In this document: piece by piece, positions 25,244 to 33,494 of the stretch | Position numbering within the stretch: position 1 is the stretch's first letter | Layout of the letters: each line of letters opens with the position of its first letter | Source: VGBO01 sp964453335 | GTDB taxonomy: Bacteria; Actinomycetota; Acidimicrobiia; Acidimicrobiales; CAIXPF01 | Reading direction: 5' to 3' | DNA: 64,000 nt | NCBI GenBank assembly: GCA_964453335.1 | Contig: CAYVOK010000001.1 | Coordinates: 207,227 to 271,226, forward strand | The notes under the pieces: model-generated | What the model saw: the letters and a program-made list of their open reading frames with translations, nothing else | The model's database searches: none | What the model was told of the DNA's origin: nothing | Position numbers and translations under genes: made by a program

Positions 25244-25491
25244 TGGATAAAAAATTAATAGAACTGGTCCTCATTCGATTGCCTTCTGATTTTGAACCTT
25301 GGGGTTTGAGATCTAGGACAAACGATTGGGGACCAGATTGTTCTTGTGGTTGTAAATATTTTTTAGAATTAAAAGACAATCTAGGTTACGATTGGGGCGT
25401 TTGCACCAATCCAGATAGTCCCAGAAAGGGACTGTTGACTTTCGAACATCAGGGTTGCTCTAATTTCGAATCCGACACTCAATTAAATTAA
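25243..25491 (+). CDS. Small Cys-rich protein, 82 aa
   Basis: Contains CSCGC and later VCTN and GC, a likely zinc site, in a conserved-looking stretch (DWGPDCSCGCKYF, YDWGVCTNPDSPRKGLL). I recall similar short bacterial proteins of unknown function but give no family name. The ATG overlaps the nrdA stop, so it is translated with RNR, and a terminator follows it. A redox or regulatory helper of RNR is possible but unproven. Confidence 0.65.
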   Translation: MDKKLIELVLIRLPSDFEPWGLRSRTNDWGPDCSCGCKYFLELKDNLGYDWGVCTNPDSPRKGLLTFEHQGCSNFESDTQLN

Positions 25492-25522
25492 ACGAGTCTA
25501 TTGAATAGGATTCGTTTTTTTT
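25490..25522 (+). terminator. Intrinsic terminator after the RNR operon
   Basis: An AAACGA..TATT arm (25490-25502) pairs, with one G-T pair and a bulge, with AATAGGATTCGTTT, and is followed by eight T residues. It separates the gp47-gp46-nrdBA unit from pyrG. Confidence 0.8.
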
Positions 25523-25553
25523 GTATTTTATGGTGTCACTCAAGGGTTCAAAA

Positions 25554-27197
25554 ATGGCTAAATATATTGTAGTTTGTGGCGGGGTCATTAGCGGTACAGG
25601 CAAAGGGGTATCTATAGCTAGTCTCGGGCTTCTATTAAGCCTGAGAGGCCTCAAAATAGTTCCTATTAAATTTGATCCATACTTGAATACAAACGCTGGT
25701 ATTCTTGCCCCTAGAGAACATGGGGAAGTATTTTTGTGTGATGACGGCAGTGAAACAGATCTTGATCTTGGAACATATGAAAGAATTATTGGCTGTCAAG
25801 TTAGTTCTAAAAACATATTAACCTCTGGTACTGTCTACAAAGAAATAATCCAAGAGCAAGAAGAAGGCAAATACTTGGGACAAACTGTACAAGTTGTTCC
25901 CCATGTTACAAATAAAATAATAGACCGTTTGAAAGAACTTGGAAAAGACGCAGATATCGTTTTAGTTGAAATTGGTGGAACGGTAGGCGATTCTGAAGCC
26001 TACCCATTTTTAGAGGCCATTAGGCAATTCAAACAAAAGAATGTCAACGATGTTATTGTTTCATTAGTTGCTCCTGTGCTTTGGATTCCTACTATTAAGG
26101 AGTTCAAAACAAAGCCTTTGCAGCAAGCTGTTCAAAGCATGCAAAGTAGTGGTCTTCAGCCTGAAATACTATTTTGTAGAACTGATAGGCAAATACCTAA
26201 TCAGATTATGGAGAAAATTTCTAATATAACAAATGTGCCACGATCTGCTGTTTTTGAAGCTCCAGATGTTCCTACTGTTTATCAAGTGCCTATTGAATTT
26301 TACAACAGGCATGTTGATGATTTAATTATTGATAAATTTCATCTTACCAGAAATGGTGTGCGCATTCACAAATACAGGGATTTGGTTGAAAAATATGTCG
26401 GTAACCAAGAACTTAAGACTATTAAAATAGGAATTTTAAATAAATACGATAACTTTGATGAGGCCTATTTAAGTCTTAAAGAAGCTGTTTTCCATGCTGC
26501 TGTAAACAAGAATGTCAAAGTGGATTTGGTATGGATTAATGCGGCAGAGGTAGAAGACTGCAAAGACTCCAAATGTCTTAAAGAGTTTTTCCATGATATT
26601 GATGGCCTTATCGTTCCTGGTGGTTTTGATAGCAGAGGTGTAGAAGGCAAAATTAGAGCTATCAAGTATGTTCGTGAAAAGAAAATACCATTTCTAGGAA
26701 TTTGTCTTGGCTTGCAATGTGCTGTCATTGAATTTGCAAGGCATATAGGCTGGGATAGCGCAAATTCTGAGGAGTTTGATAAAACTACCAAGTTTCCTGT
26801 CGTACATTTTATTCCCGGCCAAGAGTCAATTAAAAAGAAATCTGGTACTATGCGCTTAGGATCTTATGCTTGTGAATTATCAAAAGATTCAATAGCAAAC
26901 GAGTATTACAAAAAAAAGAATATATCAGAAAGACACAGACACAGGTATGAAGTAAATAATGAATTAGTGGAAAAAGAAGAGTTTAAATCTAAAGGTTTTA
27001 TAGTAACTGGAAGAAATCCAGAAACAAATCTTATTGAAATAATGGAAATAAATAAAGAAATTCATCCTTATTTCGTTGCCACTCAGGCACATCCAGAATT
27101 TAAATCTAGGCTTACAGCAGCTAGTCCTTTATTTGTTGGTCTTGTAGAAAGTGCTGCAAAGAAGAAGGGTGAGGCACTAAATAATATTACATCATAG
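25554..27197 (+). CDS. pyrG: CTP synthase
   Basis: A complete 547-residue enzyme that aminates UTP to CTP with ATP and glutamine. The N-terminal amidoligase domain has GGVISGTGKGV (P-loop), the HGEVF and ETDLDLGTYER motifs; the C-terminal glutamine amidotransferase has the nucleophile in GICLGLQ, a HRYEVN motif and the catalytic His/Glu in AHPEF. ATG 25554 is chosen over 25521 because it begins exactly at the conserved start MAKYIVVCGG. CTP synthase is rarely carried by phages; with RNR and dCMP deaminase nearby it should enlarge the pyrimidine pool. Confidence 0.95.
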   Translation: MAKYIVVCGGVISGTGKGVSIASLGLLLSLRGLKIVPIKFDPYLNTNAGILAPREHGEVFLCDDGSETDLDLGTYERIIGCQVSSKNILTSGTVYKEIIQEQEEGKYLGQTVQVVPHVTNKIIDRLKELGKDADIVLVEIGGTVGDSEAYPFLEAIRQFKQKNVNDVIVSLVAPVLWIPTIKEFKTKPLQQAVQSMQSSGLQPEILFCRTDRQIPNQIMEKISNITNVPRSAVFEAPDVPTVYQVPIEFYNRHVDDLIIDKFHLTRNGVRIHKYRDLVEKYVGNQELKTIKIGILNKYDNFDEAYLSLKEAVFHAAVNKNVKVDLVWINAAEVEDCKDSKCLKEFFHDIDGLIVPGGFDSRGVEGKIRAIKYVREKKIPFLGICLGLQCAVIEFARHIGWDSANSEEFDKTTKFPVVHFIPGQESIKKKSGTMRLGSYACELSKDSIANEYYKKKNISERHRHRYEVNNELVEKEEFKSKGFIVTGRNPETNLIEIMEINKEIHPYFVATQAHPEFKSRLTAASPLFVGLVESAAKKKGEALNNITS

Positions 27198-27210
27198 TAA
27201 AGAGTTGATT

Positions 27211-27732
27211 ATGTATAATAAAGTGTTAAATTTCAGAAGATTTATAGTGTTGGAAAATCTCCAATTACTTGGAGACAAAATAGGGACATTGCTCAAAAAT
27301 TTGCAAGAATTACAAGAAAACTATAAAGATATAGGCATGGTTACAACTTGTAATACTATTGAAGTAATGATATCAGATATTCAATCTATACTTAGAGGGC
27401 ATTGGGACTCGAGCAGCAAAAAGCATTTTAAAGAACTGCAAAAAGTTGGCATAGCACTTTCAAAACTCCTTGAAGAAAAAGACGATTTTGAAAAAGTCTT
27501 GACAGATTGTGTTGAAGAAGTAAAAGCTATAGCTACTAAACTGAACGTACCTTTGAATGATCTGGGTAATTCTGGAATGGATTCGCAAACAAGTCAAACT
27601 CCTGACCCAAACAACACAGATAAAGAACCTATTGATATAGACCCACAGGCGCAGCCAGTTTCGGGATTTGATACATCGGGAGCGCCACCTTTGGGCCAGC
27701 CTTCTGAAATACAAAATCCCAACGCTATTTAA
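27211..27732 (+). CDS. Hypothetical protein with CTS-like N-terminus, 173 aa
   Basis: No family recognised. The ATG at 27211 has AAGAG upstream; TTG 27205 is the alternative. The N-terminus MYNKVLNFRRFIVLEN resembles MYNKLYFKEWFGK of the 14669-15499 product. A helical domain (~10-125) is followed by a disordered Pro/Gln/Asp-rich tail. A virion or internal head protein is possible. Confidence 0.6.
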   Translation: MYNKVLNFRRFIVLENLQLLGDKIGTLLKNLQELQENYKDIGMVTTCNTIEVMISDIQSILRGHWDSSSKKHFKELQKVGIALSKLLEEKDDFEKVLTDCVEEVKAIATKLNVPLNDLGNSGMDSQTSQTPDPNNTDKEPIDIDPQAQPVSGFDTSGAPPLGQPSEIQNPNAI

Positions 27733-27737
27733 TTATT

Positions 27738-28739
27738 ATGTGTGGAATACTTGGATTTATTGGTCAGAGTTCGGATCAGTTCAAAACAGAACAGTTAATA
27801 ACTGAGCTTTTTGAAACTATGCAAGTTCGTGGAACGGACGCTGCAGGTTTTTATTGTGTAAGTTCTGAAAATCAAATACACCATTACAAACAGCCAGGAA
27901 CAAGCACTGAAATAATAAAAACAGAATTATATAAGAACTTATGGAGCAAGAATCTCGAGCTAGGCATATTTCATTGTCGTGCCGCTTCGGTAGGTGTGGG
28001 TCCACCGAGCGAAAACATAAACAATCATCCTTTTGTAAGTGATGATTATAAAAAATCAATAATACACAATGGCCTCATCAATTCGAAAGAATATGAATTT
28101 TTGAAGCAGTTTTTTGACGTTCAAACTGAATGCGACTCAGAAATAGTTTTGAGAGTTTTAGAGAAAAATGATGATATTATAAAAAATATTAAGTTTTTAT
28201 TTGATCATACAAAATCAAGTTACTTTGCAATCGCATATGCAGAAATTCAGGATAGCATTAAACGTCTAATACTTACAAGAAACAAACATAGACCTTTATT
28301 TTTTGTCGATGTAAGGCAAGAATGTGGTCAAATTCTTTTTTTCAGTACTTTCGAGATTTTCCTCTCAGCGCTTAATACTCTTAAAGCTAAGGATATTGAT
28401 ATAGAAATTTATAAAAATTTTTATAATATTAAACCATATGAAGTTTTTGCTTTTGAATTATCTGATAATAATCAAATATGTATGAAAAAGTATTTTGCAG
28501 AAGAGAAAATAATTTTGTCTCAAGAAAATATTAAGAAAACCGCCAAAAGTTTACAAGAACAAGTCGTATTAGATTATATTTCTACAGCAAAAGAAAAAAT
28601 TAAAGAAGTAGAAAATGGAATAAAAATTATGATTGAAAGCAAAAACTTAAAAGAATCAGATTTATCTGATATAATTACTCATGTAGATCAAATAAATATA
28701 ACTCTAGACTCTATTAATACAGATTATTTATCACAATAG
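27738..28739 (+). CDS. Class II glutamine amidotransferase (Ntn-type)
   Basis: 333 residues beginning MCGILGFIG, so the N-terminal Cys can serve as the nucleophile. Other family motifs: VRGTDAAGF, FHCRAAS and IIHNGLINS, as in the glutaminase domain of GlmS, PurF and asparagine synthetase. It lacks a SIS, phosphoribosyl transferase or synthetase domain; the last ~130 residues are a Lys/Glu-rich helical region. It would free ammonia from glutamine for an unidentified partner, possibly the amidoligase-like protein. The gene starts 5 bases after the upstream stop. Confidence 0.85.
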   Translation: MCGILGFIGQSSDQFKTEQLITELFETMQVRGTDAAGFYCVSSENQIHHYKQPGTSTEIIKTELYKNLWSKNLELGIFHCRAASVGVGPPSENINNHPFVSDDYKKSIIHNGLINSKEYEFLKQFFDVQTECDSEIVLRVLEKNDDIIKNIKFLFDHTKSSYFAIAYAEIQDSIKRLILTRNKHRPLFFVDVRQECGQILFFSTFEIFLSALNTLKAKDIDIEIYKNFYNIKPYEVFAFELSDNNQICMKKYFAEEKIILSQENIKKTAKSLQEQVVLDYISTAKEKIKEVENGIKIMIESKNLKESDLSDIITHVDQINITLDSINTDYLSQ

Positions 28740-28746
28740 GAATACC

Positions 28747-29286
28747 ATGAATTTTGATGATTTAGACGAAACATATCACATTGAGAAGTTAAAATCCAAG
28801 AAAAAAGGAGTCAATGGAAATCGTAAAGGCAAAAGAGTTGAGAGGGAGCTTGTTTCTGTTTTGAATGATAGATTTAAATGTTCTGAAGAGTCTTTCAGTC
28901 GAAGTGTGGGAAGCGGAAATAGATGGGGGCAGGTTAAAAATATGCCAACTCATGCCAAAGAAACATTTAGCGGAGATATATGCTGCCCAAAAGGTTTCAA
29001 GTTCGTTTTAGAATCCAAAGGCGGCTATAACAAGATTGATTTAAATTCTTTATTTGAAGATGGAATATCTGATCTAGACGGCTTCTTAGAACAAGCTCAG
29101 GATGAGAGTAAAAGAACTAATAAAATGCCAATGCTGATTTGGAAAAAAGATAGAAAACCTTGGATTGCTTTTTTGAAAACAGCAGACATTCAAGGAGAAT
29201 ATAAATACAAAATAATTTACAGGGACTGGACAGCAGTAAAACTAGCAGAGCTTTTAAAGTTGCCGGATAAATTCTTTTTTAATTAA
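28747..29286 (+). CDS. Holliday junction resolvase-like nuclease
   Basis: 179 residues. NRKGKRVERELV, FSRSVGSGN, TFSGDI and FVLESKGG follow the PD-(D/E)xK pattern seen in Hjc-like resolvases (Glu, then G-D-I, then E-x-K). It may cut branched DNA during recombination or packaging. The ribosome site is AGGAA. The 3' end overlaps the converging gene at 29279-30022 by 8 bases. Confidence 0.65.
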   Translation: MNFDDLDETYHIEKLKSKKKGVNGNRKGKRVERELVSVLNDRFKCSEESFSRSVGSGNRWGQVKNMPTHAKETFSGDICCPKGFKFVLESKGGYNKIDLNSLFEDGISDLDGFLEQAQDESKRTNKMPMLIWKKDRKPWIAFLKTADIQGEYKYKIIYRDWTAVKLAELLKLPDKFFFN

Positions 29287-30022
29287 ATATTTGAAGTTGA
29301 TTTCTATCCGATATATAGACATTGTCTCCAAGGTTTAGTTCAAACCAAATATCATAAATTCCAACTTCCATTTCTGATGTGTCTATTTGATAATATCCAT
29401 ACATCATTTCTCTGAATGTTACCGGTACCCTTTCTACGACAGTTCTCAAATCCGCTTCTTCTGGCAGGCAAGCACCAGTTCTTTGTTCAATACTCACAAA
29501 CAAATTACCCACAATAGCTAAATTTTCGTAATATCTTTGCAGATCTGTACCTTTGGGCACATTGGGAGTCACTTGAATTATAATATATCGTTTTGAGCCC
29601 TTGCGTAACCTTGCTGGCCTGAATTGAAAATTGAAATCATAAACTACTGGTATTGGTGCTGTATACCATAGATTGGGATAAATTGTAAATACATTAGTAA
29701 TTTGTTCTGTATCATTGAAATCGCCAGTAAAATTTACTGTCCAAACATCAACATAATTACCTATTTCAAAATCAATTGAATCTAGCAATACTTCTATGTA
29801 ATATTGTCCCGTGCCATCTTGAATTACGCTTGTCCCCGGAATCGTTTTCTTAAGAGTTCTAGCGCTGGCATCATCAGCAGAACTCCCCTTCGCCACTAAA
29901 TATAAGTCAATTTGATCAATGCTGCTAACATTAGAAAAGTTATTGCTGTTGTAGAAAAAAAGGCGAAGAATTACAGTATCGCCTTGCACAGGATTTTGAT
30001 AGCGTTCTTTTATGGCACCCAT
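29279..30022 (-). CDS. Hypothetical virion (tail-region) protein, 247 aa
   Basis: A beta-rich protein with two repeats of an Ig-like or sandwich layout (a first part ending DVWTVNFTGDF; a second ending IYDIWFELNLGDN, both with an acidic/aromatic ending). No named family. It follows the gp26-like and frameshift genes in a minus-strand operon, so a baseplate or tail role is likely. Confidence 0.6.
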   Translation of the reverse strand: MGAIKERYQNPVQGDTVILRLFFYNSNNFSNVSSIDQIDLYLVAKGSSADDASARTLKKTIPGTSVIQDGTGQYYIEVLLDSIDFEIGNYVDVWTVNFTGDFNDTEQITNVFTIYPNLWYTAPIPVVYDFNFQFRPARLRKGSKRYIIIQVTPNVPKGTDLQRYYENLAIVGNLFVSIEQRTGACLPEEADLRTVVERVPVTFREMMYGYYQIDTSEMEVGIYDIWFELNLGDNVYISDRNQLQIFN

Positions 30023-30026
30023 TTAA

Positions 30027-30185
30027 TCACCTTTTTTTCCTTGATTCCTTCTCTAAATGTTTTTGTTCCATGTCTTTTTGTTGGATATACTTATCTATTA
30101 AGTATTTTCTCTCTATTATAGAATATTTTTGCCATGTGAACTTATCAATCCGCAAATGATACTGAAAAAAGAAAATCTCATCCAT
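30027..30185 (-). CDS. Small tail-assembly-chaperone-like ORF (probable -1 frameshift extension)
   Basis: 52 residues if started at ATG 30185: MDEIFFFQYHLRIDKFTW..., with helical segments and a Lys-rich end. The frame is -1 relative to the upstream gene and stays open upstream of the ATG into that gene, past the slippery G-AAA-AAG at 30221-30227. No ribosome site precedes the ATG. Expression as a 64-residue extension of the gp26-like protein, making a fusion of about 432 residues, is therefore plausible. In T4 the order is gene 26 then gene 51. Confidence 0.65.
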   Translation of the reverse strand: MDEIFFFQYHLRIDKFTWQKYSIIERKYLIDKYIQQKDMEQKHLEKESRKKR

Positions 30186-30202
30186 GAGATTGCGCCAAAG
30201 CA

Positions 30203-31324
30203 CTATGCTTGGGTCTTCTCCTTTTTCCGATTGCGGGGGAAGAAAAAATTTGCTTCAAGAGGCAATTCAATACTGAACTCGTCAGAAGTTACTGGAGAAA
30301 TTATTGAAACTTGAGTATCCACACCGAAAGGAGGTTCTGTTACTAAGTTTCTCAAATAAGTCAGATCTTGAATTGGAAGGTTTCTTAGCAAAGTCATAAT
30401 CTCTGTTTTGTTTCCGACTCCTTCAATTTGTTCCACAAGTTGAGCGGTTCTATAAATTAAACTATCATCTGAACCAGAGTCTCCAGAAACCTTTAGCTTT
30501 CTGTCTCTGTATTCTTGTAGTTCGGTTTCATCACGACCTCTTGAGAATCTGTAAGAAAATCTAAATCCGCTTTTTGGAAGAACTCCTGATAGATCTGTAC
30601 CGAAATCATCGGGACATCTTTCTACTGGAAGACTGTCTAAATCAATAATAGTAGTGAATTTTCTATCAGAATCTGGGTCTTTAATTTCTACTTCGTACTC
30701 TGTACCATATGAAATTCCTCGAAGATAAATTAACAAAAATGTTCTATCTGCAGAAAGTAAGTCTGCAACTTTAATTTGCTCCTGAATGCATCGAGAGAAA
30801 ATCATATTTATAGCCTGTCCCTTTTTGACAAATCTTGGGGTGGCTAAAATTTGTTCGTCCTCGCCGGTCATCGGTCTAATATGAAGAACCCCATTCTTAG
30901 GGCCATCAATTCCATCATAAAACTTCCCTAAAGATGGAAGCGTTATTTCCTCATAAACATAATTTTGACCTTTAAGGCGTTCCAAAAGGTTGTGTAAATT
31001 GGGGTTGCCTTGTTGCGAGTAATTTGGAGCAGCATTTGGCTGAGCAGGAGCTTGATAACTTGGTTGAGGAGGATTTTGATAATTTGGTTGTGCATAAGTT
31101 GGTTGCTGTGGGGCAACAGGCGGGATAGATGGAGGAATGGCTTGTGCAGCCGCAGAAGGATCAGAAACAGTTGGTTGCGAATTCAAAACAGCTTGCAAAG
31201 CTGCTGGAATCTTTCCAGAAATCTTTACACCATCTGGCATTGGATTGTTTGCAGATGGATTCATAGGTGGGATGTCTGCTGGATTTGCCCCAGGAATATG
31301 TGGTCTGAAAGTATCGTCGCTCAT
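30203..31324 (-). CDS. gp26-like baseplate hub/assembly protein
   Basis: 373 residues: a Pro/Gln/Ala-rich disordered first ~110 residues, then a folded domain with SLGKFYDGIDGPKNGVLHIRPMTGEDEQILATP, similar in character to T4-type gp26 proteins annotated as baseplate hub components, here recalled rather than searched. The start has GGAG upstream. The 3' end holds the slippery sequence described for the next ORF. A tail-assembly role is likely. Confidence 0.5.
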   Translation of the reverse strand: MSDDTFRPHIPGANPADIPPMNPSANNPMPDGVKISGKIPAALQAVLNSQPTVSDPSAAAQAIPPSIPPVAPQQPTYAQPNYQNPPQPSYQAPAQPNAAPNYSQQGNPNLHNLLERLKGQNYVYEEITLPSLGKFYDGIDGPKNGVLHIRPMTGEDEQILATPRFVKKGQAINMIFSRCIQEQIKVADLLSADRTFLLIYLRGISYGTEYEVEIKDPDSDRKFTTIIDLDSLPVERCPDDFGTDLSGVLPKSGFRFSYRFSRGRDETELQEYRDRKLKVSGDSGSDDSLIYRTAQLVEQIEGVGNKTEIMTLLRNLPIQDLTYLRNLVTEPPFGVDTQVSIISPVTSDEFSIELPLEANFFFPRNRKKEKTQA

Positions 31325-31348
31325 TTAAATATTCTCCTTGTATTACAT

Positions 31349-31361
31349 CACTAATATAGTG
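31349..31361. promoter_or_regulatory. 13-bp palindrome between divergent genes
   Basis: CACTAATATAGTG has perfect 5-bp arms around ATA. It occupies the 39-base gap between the minus start at 31324 and plus start at 31364 and is a candidate operator or overlapping -10 region. Confidence 0.35.
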
Positions 31362-31363
31362 TT

Positions 31364-31732
31364 ATGGAATTAACTTTAAGTTTTGATAACATTGAGGAAT
31401 TAATATTCCAAAATAAAAATGTATATACAAAATTAGATCATTATAAAGAAATATTTATAGATTACAAACTTGGAATAATAAGTCCTGAGTTTAAGCCTTT
31501 GAAAAAGAATGCCGTAACCAGATTATGTATGATTCTTAATAATAAAGATTTAGAAATAATTTCTGAAGTTTTAGGAACTAAATTGAAATTTTCTATGGAT
31601 TTCAAAAAAATTTTTACAAACATTTCTTCAACAATAGATAACTTGCATGTTGATTTACCCGAAGTCTATAATATAATAGATATTACAATTTACAGAAATA
31701 AAGAACAAGTTGAGGTAACCATATGGAACTGA
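31364..31732 (+). CDS. Hypothetical protein, 122 aa
   Basis: No family recognised. Lys/Ile-rich soluble protein. The end overlaps the start of the next gene by 10 bases, placing it at the head of a four-gene coupled set (31364-32691). Confidence 0.55.
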   Translation: MELTLSFDNIEELIFQNKNVYTKLDHYKEIFIDYKLGIISPEFKPLKKNAVTRLCMILNNKDLEIISEVLGTKLKFSMDFKKIFTNISSTIDNLHVDLPEVYNIIDITIYRNKEQVEVTIWN

Positions 31733-32058
31733 ATAGTTTATTTCAAGTGGTGGTTTTTATATTCGGCAGCATTGGTTTCACTCAAATTGTTGTAGATAGT
31801 GAAATAGCCAAGCCAGTAAAAGCATTTCTTGGCAAGTTTATGCCCACATTCTTTATGAAACTAATAGACTGTTATCAGTGTTGTGGTTTTTGGTCTGGCA
31901 TTATTTGCGGTCTGTGCTGCCTTGATTATAACATCTTGATTACAGATTGGACTGTTTTACGATTTATTTTTGTTTGCGGTTGTGCCGGATCATGCTTGTC
32001 GTACTTTTGGGCATACTTTTTAACATTTTTAGAGGCAAATACTGTATTAAGATCATGA
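31723..32058 (+). CDS. Small Cys-rich membrane protein (DUF1360-like)
   Basis: 111 residues with about three hydrophobic helices (around residues 5-22, 55-72 and 82-103). The DCYQCCGFWSG motif between helices resembles the C-x-x-C...FW signature of DUF1360-type membrane proteins. Likely in the host inner membrane. Its TGA overlaps the next ATG (ATGA). Confidence 0.6.
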   Translation: MELNSLFQVVVFIFGSIGFTQIVVDSEIAKPVKAFLGKFMPTFFMKLIDCYQCCGFWSGIICGLCCLDYNILITDWTVLRFIFVCGCAGSCLSYFWAYFLTFLEANTVLRS

Positions 32059-32294
32059 GTGCCAGAATATGTTTTTGGTGTGAAAAGTGTAGTAAAAAGT
32101 ATTTTGTTGAAAATACAGAATGCCATACAGCAATTAAAAGAACAAGGATTATTGCTAAACTACCTTTTTATGACACAGAAAAAAACAAAACACAGAAAGC
32201 TTTGTTTTTACCAGAAAAAACTTATTACAAATGTCAAGTTTGTGGAATGTTGTTGAAGGAGATAAAAAATGATGAAACCAAACAATCCTCTTAG
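32055..32294 (+). CDS. Zinc-ribbon-like protein, 79 aa
   Basis: Starts MSARICFWCEKC; a second pair CQVC sits near residue 63. The two C-x-x-C pairs could bind one zinc ion. A much longer in-frame start at 31947 is rejected because the ATGA overlap with the membrane-protein gene gives translational coupling. Function unknown. Confidence 0.6.
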   Translation: MSARICFWCEKCSKKYFVENTECHTAIKRTRIIAKLPFYDTEKNKTQKALFLPEKTYYKCQVCGMLLKEIKNDETKQSS

Positions 32295-32691
32295 TCTTCT
32301 TGATATTAAAAATGCTATGAAAGATGATGCTTTTGTAGCTAAGTTGCCCGAAAGTCTTGCCCCCGATGTTGCAAAAGTAAGATCTAATATTAATTGTGGT
32401 TGCAACATGAAATTTTTTGAACGGTTAATAGCAGAAGCCCCTGATGTTTTGCAACAATACTTCCCAGATAAGCAAATTGTTAAAATTGAACCAACGCAGG
32501 CACAAGAAAAAGTTGTCGCACAAAACAACTCGCCACCTCCGCAAATTATTAATAATTGGTCAGTTATAAATTGTAGTGTTCATGAATTGGAATCAAGGTT
32601 GCAATCTTTGAGAGAAGGTAGAAAACAAGTTACTCTTTCAAGATATGAAGATCAAGTTACAGTTGTAATTAATCATCTGGATGTAATGTAA
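32269..32691 (+). CDS. Hypothetical protein, 140 aa
   Basis: No family recognised. Contains NCGCNMKFFERL and a Pro-rich centre; the C-terminal part (NNWSVINCSVHELESRL) looks like a small beta/alpha domain. ATG 32269 and 32272 are both possible. Overlaps the preceding gene by 26 bases and the converging 32669-33436 gene by 23 bases. Confidence 0.55.
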   Translation: MMKPNNPLSLLDIKNAMKDDAFVAKLPESLAPDVAKVRSNINCGCNMKFFERLIAEAPDVLQQYFPDKQIVKIEPTQAQEKVVAQNNSPPPQIINNWSVINCSVHELESRLQSLREGRKQVTLSRYEDQVTVVINHLDVM

Positions 32692-33436
32692 CAATTTTTT
32701 TTACATTTCCATATTTTGTTCTGATTAATTCAATTTGATTTTTAGAGTATTCATAACTTCTTTTTTGGGAACATGGGAATATGTCTCTCATGTTCCTTAA
32801 TTTAAACTTTTCCAAAGCCATCTCATACGCAGATATAGCCAAATCAAATTTATTATTTTTTAAATAAATGTCACCAGCAATAGTATAAAATTCGCTAAAA
32901 TCATTTTTATATTGTATTCCTTGCCTTACAAAACTTAATCCCATATTATGATCTGAATTAATTAATCCGCTTATAATAGCATTATAAAATAGAAGCATTA
33001 TGTTGTTTTTATTTATGCCTTCTTTTTTTAATATATTTTGCGACTCTTTTTGAAAATAACTATAGTCTTTGTTTCTAAATGCTAAAATTAAATTTTCTTG
33101 TTCTTCGTTTAAAAATGGATGATCATGGTTTTTAGAATCAATTTGTATATTTTGACACTCTCCATGATGTATAGTATGGCTAATTAGTCTTTGCTTTTTG
33201 TCAATCCAATCATTAGATTTTATACAAATATAAGAACTTTTAGATGGATTAAATGAAATAGGTAAAATTAATCTTTCGCCAGATTTAATTCTTATAATAC
33301 AAGATAAATTATTTTTCTGCAAATAGCTATTTTTTATATCCTTTACAGGTGTCGAAGTATCTAAAACTCGAATTGAAGAAGTATTCAAAACTTCCGACGT
33401 AATATCAGACTCATGGTCAAAAATTATTCCAATCAT
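32669..33436 (-). CDS. TPR-containing hypothetical protein, 255 aa
   Basis: The C-terminal half carries tetratricopeptide-like helices (FYTIAGDIYLKNNKFDLAIS followed by AYEMALEKF), a protein-binding repeat. The N-terminal ~90 residues are beta-rich, with RLILPISFNPSK. There is no Shine-Dalgarno at the ATG. Function unknown. Confidence 0.6.
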   Translation of the reverse strand: MIGIIFDHESDITSEVLNTSSIRVLDTSTPVKDIKNSYLQKNNLSCIIRIKSGERLILPISFNPSKSSYICIKSNDWIDKKQRLISHTIHHGECQNIQIDSKNHDHPFLNEEQENLILAFRNKDYSYFQKESQNILKKEGINKNNIMLLFYNAIISGLINSDHNMGLSFVRQGIQYKNDFSEFYTIAGDIYLKNNKFDLAISAYEMALEKFKLRNMRDIFPCSQKRSYEYSKNQIELIRTKYGNVKKIVTLHPDD

Positions 33437-33494
33437 ACAATTAAAATAATAACATGAACACTAATTTAAGATACAATTACTAATAAGGAGCTAA

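Noticed and set aside
30129..30314. 61-aa plus-strand frame opposite the gp26-like gene end
   Set aside because: It is opposite the frameshift ORF and gp26-like gene, which have better support; no ribosome site.
31947..32054. Hydrophobic N-terminal extension of the zinc-ribbon protein
   Set aside because: It is an out-of-frame reading of the membrane-protein gene; the ATGA overlap at 32055 gives the better start.
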